A stretch of DNA of 64,000 nt from Toxotes chatareus (Eukaryota; Chordata; Actinopteri; Toxotidae). A program made the position numbers and the translations under genes. This document shows positions 58,448 through 64,000 of this stretch, piece by piece. The notes beneath the pieces are model-generated. The model did no database searches, had not been told where the DNA came from, and saw only the letters and a list, made by a program, of their open reading frames with translations. The stretch is taken from the NCBI GenBank assembly GCA_016801885.1, contig CM028885.1, forward strand, positions 2,354,955-2,418,954. Reading direction: 5' to 3'. Numbering within the stretch: position 1 is the stretch's first letter; each line of letters starts with the position of its first letter.

Positions 58448-58636
58448 TCAGGAAAAGCAAAGTGCATGGAGCCAGTGAGGCGCTCCAGTTCTTGCTGAGC
58501 AGCTGAGGAAGAGGCACAAACTATCTTCAGTGCGTCGATATTCACCTTGCAAAGATATCCAAAATTCAGACAGCGACTTCTCCCTGAACTTTTGCTTCAG
58601 AGCCACATCGTTACACTGGTGATGTATTGTGTGCAA
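58448..58636 (-). pseudogene. hAT-type transposase fragment (antisense)
   Basis: The minus-strand translation ALKQKFREKSLSEFWISLQ followed by GEY resembles the C-terminal dimerisation region of hAT/ZBED-type transposases (LKxKFxxxSLxEFWxSLxxEYP). The residues that normally follow (FxxTYLCExGFS) are degraded. It lies 70 bp from the Myb-like fragment on the other strand, so two different DNA-transposon remnants appear to be nested or juxtaposed. Confidence 0.4.
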
Positions 58637-59357
58637 TCAGGAGTAAATCCAAGGAGTCATTGTGTTTTTATCAGCAGCCTATAGGTGGGGCTATTATGCC
58701 AGTATTTTATGCACTCTTGCATAAAATATGTGCTTTTATTTAACATTAATATTTATTAACATTAACTTTAAACACAAAGCATGTCTTCATCTTACTCTGA
58801 TGAGGACACATCGAAATGTTGGGGTAACGTGTGTTGTCATAAATTCTTACTGTTGCCGTTTTCCCTGCCTCAGTTGTCTTGTCTATTGAGGCAACAGTTT
58901 GACCTTTAGTTGGTTGATTTAAGAATCTCCTTCACCTATGGGTTTGTTCATGATGTTGACTGCTGCTCATGAGGCATTGAAGGTATATCTCAGTTTTCTG
59001 TGCTGAAATGTCTATAAACAACTTGACCTATGTTATATATTTTATTTAGATATAAGTTGTGTACTCACAGTATCCCAGATGTTTCAAACAGTTTTTGAGC
59101 CTAGAGAAATTGAAGCTCAAATATACTTAGTGACAAATAGTCATGTGACAGGAGGAACTCTTAGGAGGAACACAGGAGGAATAGACAGGATCTATTACTA
59201 CGCACTACACAGAACAAGCTGAAAACACAAAACTGAAATATTATCACTTTATAAAGTTGTTGAGGTGGATGTGTAAGTTGTCTTTTCACACAGTGTAGCA
59301 TTGTCATTTATTTGGAGTTGTGGTTCTGTCCTCCTGATGAAGCCCAATATTTACTCT

Positions 59358-59392
59358 CCTTTTAGCTCAAGTTTGGTCTCCACCAGCTGAGC
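59358..59392 (+). repeat. Short fragment of repeat R2
   Basis: 'ctccttttagctcaagttt' and 'ggtctccaccagct' match the outer part of the R2 arms at 13963-14118 and 16690-16839. Confidence 0.5.
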
Positions 59393-59399
59393 TGAATGA

Positions 59400-62300
59400 G
59401 GCTAAAAAGCTCCATGAAGCAAAAGGAACTACACATAGTGATGATTCTCTGTGGGTTTGTCACTATGAGCAACTGCTTTCATATTCCATGTAGTCATATG
59501 ATTCACTGTTAATATAAAAATATTGATAAGCACAGCTGTAAGGCCTGCTGTTTTAGAAGAATAAAACTGAAAGTGCCAGTATTGGTGATAACTGTGCAGC
59601 TTTCTTTACTATCTGGGTGTGTCTTCACGTCTCTGACTGTGCAGAGAACATTTGATTCTGGCGCCCTTCAGTTAGCCTCAGTGGCTGTGCGTGGGTGTAG
59701 TGAGACTGTCCAGTTCGTAACTTTCCTCATTCACTCATCAAGTGTCTGTTGAAAGGCATCAGAGGAGCAGTGAGTGGGTGAGCCAACACGTGTCCACCAC
59801 TGTTAGAGCCGGTCAACTTACCACAGCCACTCTCCAAGCCTACTTACTGCTCGCTCTCTCCAACAATGATACTGCACTACATCGCCTACACACAGGCACA
59901 CACACAGAACACAGCCTGCTCCCTTAACAAACACACAAATACACACTTTTACATTCTACACACATACACACAGGCACAGAGTTTACTTCAGCACACTCAC
60001 AGGCATCTTCCATAAAGGAGCGGGGAAAGCAGGAGAACAGGACAACACACAGCACGCATTAATAATGAGTTAACTCTGAGGACCACACAACTGTGCACAT
60101 TAATAATTCTCCACACATCAAAGGCAGAGGGGCCCCTATAACAGACCCCAAGGTCAGAGTCCAGTGTGTATGTGAGTGTGTATGCAGGCATGCGTTTGCT
60201 GAAGGCAACACTGCTTATGTGCTCAGTCCCTCTGTACATCAGTGTAGGATCTGTGTCTACAGCAGACACAAACGCATTTCATACAAGACACGTGAGTTAC
60301 TTATCAATGAGATGACAGGGTTGTCATTCTGAACCTATGTGACTGTCCTTCTGAACCACGTTATTGGTCATAAAGTGAACAAAACAAGTCATATGCATGG
60401 TGTAGTATTACAGGCAGTCATGTGTTTCACTGTGTGATATGGTGACCGAGCAGTGTAGAGCAAATGGTTGATTTTCAGCTATTTAACTTGGTGTTGTTTG
60501 GCCATGATTTAAAGCTGCGCTAATCAGTATTTTCTATGGATCAACTGAGCACATAACAGTGTGAAAGGGATCCCTCGCTGAGACAGATAAATCACCAAAT
60601 CTGCAGTTCCCCTCAGCCACACTTTATGTGGCTTTAAATTAAATATTGAATAAAACAATCCTCATCTACATTAACAGTATGTTGCAAAAAAACAATGCTC
60701 CAACTGCAGTTTCTAAAATGCGCTAAAATCAATGTCCCCCTGCTAACAAACACTGCAGGTAGGCAACAGAGGACAATGGTTGTCAGCTGCCCATTCATGC
60801 TGCTTATTCACTGGTCAATATATTGAATCTGGGGACTGATAATTACAGAGGAAACACAGTTGCAGTTTGCTGCACAGGTGTATTGAGGCTGCTCCTTTTC
60901 AGGAGGATGCTTTGTCAAACAGAAAACAAAATCAATGCAATCTTCAAATTAGCTCTGTCCTGTCTGCTCTAAAAGCAGCAGTGGATACAATGAGAGTCCT
61001 CTTAGAGGAGCTAATGTGAGCAGACTGACAGCACAACTGCATTTCATCGCATTTGTTCCAGTACAGGAAGTAGAATGTGAAACTGTGAGCCATTTATTCA
61101 TCTGTCTCATATTTAGGTCATTTTAGCTTAATCGACTGGGACCTGCATGTGTGCCTCTCATCTGCATGAGCTCCCATTATGAGAAAGAATGGCCTGATTG
61201 CATGTGCATCTCTCAATTATCAAATCAATTAGTCAGTGAGGCATGTGACCTGTTACTGATCCTAAGAGGACTTACTTAATGGCTCGTAACTCACGGTGTG
61301 GAATAACTGTTATGATCCAAGTGAAGCAGGTATACAGTAATTATCTATGAAACATGAGATGCCATTAGCGTACATGCTGGACAGGTGCTCTGTGGTCTGC
61401 TTCACTGAGGCTATCTGGCCGTCTGGTTAATAAACACACTTAGATATGGTGATATAGAAGCATTTTCCTACAGGGATTTCTAATCCTTCAAAAAAAAACT
61501 CTGTACCTCACATGAGTGAAGAAATTCAACTTCATCCTTCGAGATTATACTGTGTAGGTCCTTATATACATACATTTGCAAGTATAAAAAAATAAGTCTG
61601 ATGATATTCTACACATTGTTCTGTAAGTACTGTTGCTGATGTTTATTTTTGTTCATTTTGTTCAGAACCAGAGGTATCATATTTTTATTCCACATATTCT
61701 TCCTCTTTGTCAAACCCTGGTGCTTCCATTACTCACAGTGAAACTTGGACCTTGTCAGTTTGGTTGGAGAGTCAGGTGTGTTATGCTCGTGGTGTCTAAT
61801 GTAGCCTGGAGCCTGTAGCCTGCAGCAGAGATGAGGAGCAGACTACAGAGGTCTGGTTAGATACAGTCCAAAACCACTGCCTCAAAAACCGATGCAGAAT
61901 TCACTCACCTTCTCTCTGAAACTGTATCAAGAAAAATTAGATGTTATAAGCTTCATTGTAATGTTAGGTGTCTGAGGGCCCTCAGTTCTACAGGTTAGGC
62001 AGGACACTATGTGGTCTGTGACTGCAGTCAGACTTGAGTACAGTCATGTGACTGGATTCTCCATCTCAGCAGGAACAGCTAATGACTGTAGCTGCCAGAG
62101 ACTCATCGATTTCTCCTGCGCTGCCCCAGAGGCTTGCTGGTCCCTGTCCTTCAAATGCTCCGTGGTGGGGCCAGGGCCACTCTGCAGCCTGGAGTGGCCT
62201 GCTGTCACAGCCAATGCTCACACTCTCTGACGAATTCTCCTGTCACTTTAATTATGCAGCCGTTCACTCAGTGACTCACTCCGTCTCTCAGTGTGCCCAG

Positions 62301-62650
62301 GGTTTACAGTTAGAGGACTGTGCTGACAGAACAGAAACCTGAGGTAACGCCACAAGAGATGTGTAAATCAGTCAGAGTTATGGTTCGTTTAATGTGCTGG
62401 TTTACCAATGAGCTAGGCTCATACTGCCTGTTAAAGTTGTATCATTAGTGTGTGGCTACACTAGTTCACTGAATCTAAATGTGAATGTTTGTTCTTACTT
62501 GTTTAAGAAAATGACTACACACTCTGCAGTTTGACTGAGTTCACTTTTGGATTCTGGACCGATTTGAATTCATTTATTAACTGTTTGCACCACATTGTTT
62601 CCCAAATGTGAAAACTTCTGCTGCTCTGATTGATGTTACTGACAGACCTT
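59400..62650. other. Non-coding DNA with a candidate conserved element
   Basis: No gene was recognised. Unique balanced sequence at 61085-61330, with 'ctctcaattatcaaatcaat' and 'cttacttaatggctcgtaac', could be a conserved non-coding element. CA-rich short repeats occur around 59890-59980. The two overlapping plus-strand ORFs at 62009-62342 have no domain. Confidence 0.4.
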
Positions 62651-62654
62651 GTCT

Positions 62655-62925
62655 TCATTTTTTCAATTTATTTCAATTCAGTTTTATTTATGTAGCTCCT
62701 TCCACAATCAAAAATGTCTCAAAGCACTTTACAGAGACCCAGACCCCTGACCCCAGAGCAAGCACTTAAGGCGACAGTGGCAAGAAAAAAGCTCCCTTCT
62801 AACAGGAAGAAACCTTGAGCAGAACCTTTCATAGTGACAACAGCCGAGGTTCATGGGTATCGTAGTATTTAGAGCTAAAGTATCCTGCCAAACTGACAGA
62901 AAAAAAGAGGATTTCATTGGTTTTG
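62655..62925. repeat. Teleost interspersed repeat with R3 segment
   Basis: 'ttcagttttatttatgtagc', 'aaagcactttacag', 'gagcaagcacttaaggcgac', 'agtggcaagaaaaaagctcc' and 'taacaggaagaaacc' are the hallmark phrases of a very common teleost interspersed repeat. The end (62842-62910) matches R3 at 15517-15590. The minus-strand ORF here (62729-62992) is an artefact. Confidence 0.75.
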
Positions 62926-63958
62926 AGGCAAAAAAAAAAATCTCTGATCCTGGACAAATATAACCAAACCTATCTCCATGGGCCGATACCACTGTAGAAA
63001 TATACTATCACTAATTTACAGCCATGTTAATGTCTTCACTCTGATGCCAACACACAGTAACACAAGCTGCACACAGACTGACACATCCTGTGGAGTAGAC
63101 AAAAGTGAAGAAGAACAACAACTACTGACTTCACTTGCAGAAATACATATAAACACATAAACAGACCCACACACTTCCTTACTGTAATGTCAAACTCTTC
63201 TAACAGGATAGATTGGTGTGAGTGGCTTCAGAGTGGGATTACAGCACACTGTGAGACAGAGCGGACCAACCAGCGTCTGTTAAAAAGCTCTGATACTTTA
63301 AGCTAAAAAATGTGTTGTTGTCTTTGTGGAGCTCTTACCTGTCATACAAAACATTTCAGCACATCCTGTGTGCCAGGCTCAACAAATAATAAACTCAACA
63401 AACAACAAGCTGAAAGGAAACCAGGAAACCATTCATACTAAAAACTGAGTTTTTTTGTTGTTGATGCACTGCATTCTTCACTTCAGCCTAAAACTGACTT
63501 TTTCCGATACAGGATCTGACAGGATTTGACAGCAAAGTTTGTTTGTCTCTACAAAAGTGCTGTAAAGGTGGTTTATGCTTGGTTAGGAGCGTTAGGAGGC
63601 TCCTTTTCCTGAAGGTTAAAGATTAAAACTGCAACTCAAGATCATAATTATGTGAATTCACTCACCATTCAGTGATGATATTCCTCCAGACCTTTGCTGG
63701 ACCTTTAATGCATATTGAAAGTACTTACCTTGCACGCCTGTCAGCGAAACTGCCTGCTGTTCAGCAGGGCATAAGTCAAATGGATGAGTGTTATTTTTCA
63801 TTTTAGAAGAATGTAAATTTTTATAGATTGTTCAAACAAATTTCAAACCTACGGGGCCAGATTTCGCATGGCTTATTATTATGTATGATTCCACCTGGCA
63901 AGACTAAACAAAGAGCTGTGATAGCTGCTTCTGACTGCTAATGCTCCTGTGGATGTGT

Positions 63959-63964
<6 letters not shown>

Positions 63965-63991
<27 letters not shown>
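63965..63991. repeat. (GT)n microsatellite at the window end
   Basis: About 13 GT units. Confidence 0.9.
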
Positions 63992-64000
63992 GGCAGAAGC

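Overview
The window looks like an intergenic or intronic part of a ray-finned fish genome. The evidence is dense CA/GT microsatellites, long A/T runs, CpG-poor flanks, and several repeat types I recognise as typical of teleosts: Tc1-type transposons, a CR1/L2/Rex1-type LINE, an L1-like LINE, tRNA-derived SINEs and hAT/Harbinger scraps. I could not recognise any intact host protein-coding gene or exon. The only clear coding homology is to decayed transposable elements, so nothing here supports an operon or pathway.

Layout: 1-600 is ordinary AT-rich DNA. About 601-8350 is a very unusual tract (tract 1). 8350-41850 is normal fish DNA with a short foldback element (9231-9350), microsatellites, an inverted pair of interspersed repeats (13963-14118 and 16690-16839), a SINE (about 16893-17090), a 742-bp Tc1 deletion derivative (19570-20311), copies of a mid-repetitive family near 13.2 and 21.9-22.4 kb, half a tRNA-Lys (32063-32097), a second decayed Tc1-like element (about 32846-33900) and several unique stretches that resemble conserved non-coding elements. 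About 41850-49960 is a second unusual tract (tract 2). From 49960 to the end, normal fish DNA resumes. It holds a 5'-truncated minus-strand LINE (51131-53650), a plus-strand decayed L1-like LINE (about 54170-55500), a tRNA SINE (56743-57050), a third copy of the mid-repetitive family (57650-57990), Harbinger-like and hAT-like fragments (58258-58636) and another interspersed repeat (62655-62925).

The most striking observation is the pair of tracts (about 7.7 and 8.1 kb). Unlike all the DNA around them, they contain no homopolymer run longer than five bases, no microsatellite, no recognisable transposon, few GG/CC steps, near-normal CpG and dense stop codons in all frames. They look like high-complexity, almost random sequence, with scattered perfect hairpins and palindromes. 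My rough estimate is that the hairpins are near chance frequency, while the missing homopolymers are far from chance. I do not know what the tracts are. Options include a structured or non-coding RNA locus, an unknown repeat-free element, DNA made by an unusual synthesis process, or an artificial or assembly-derived insert.
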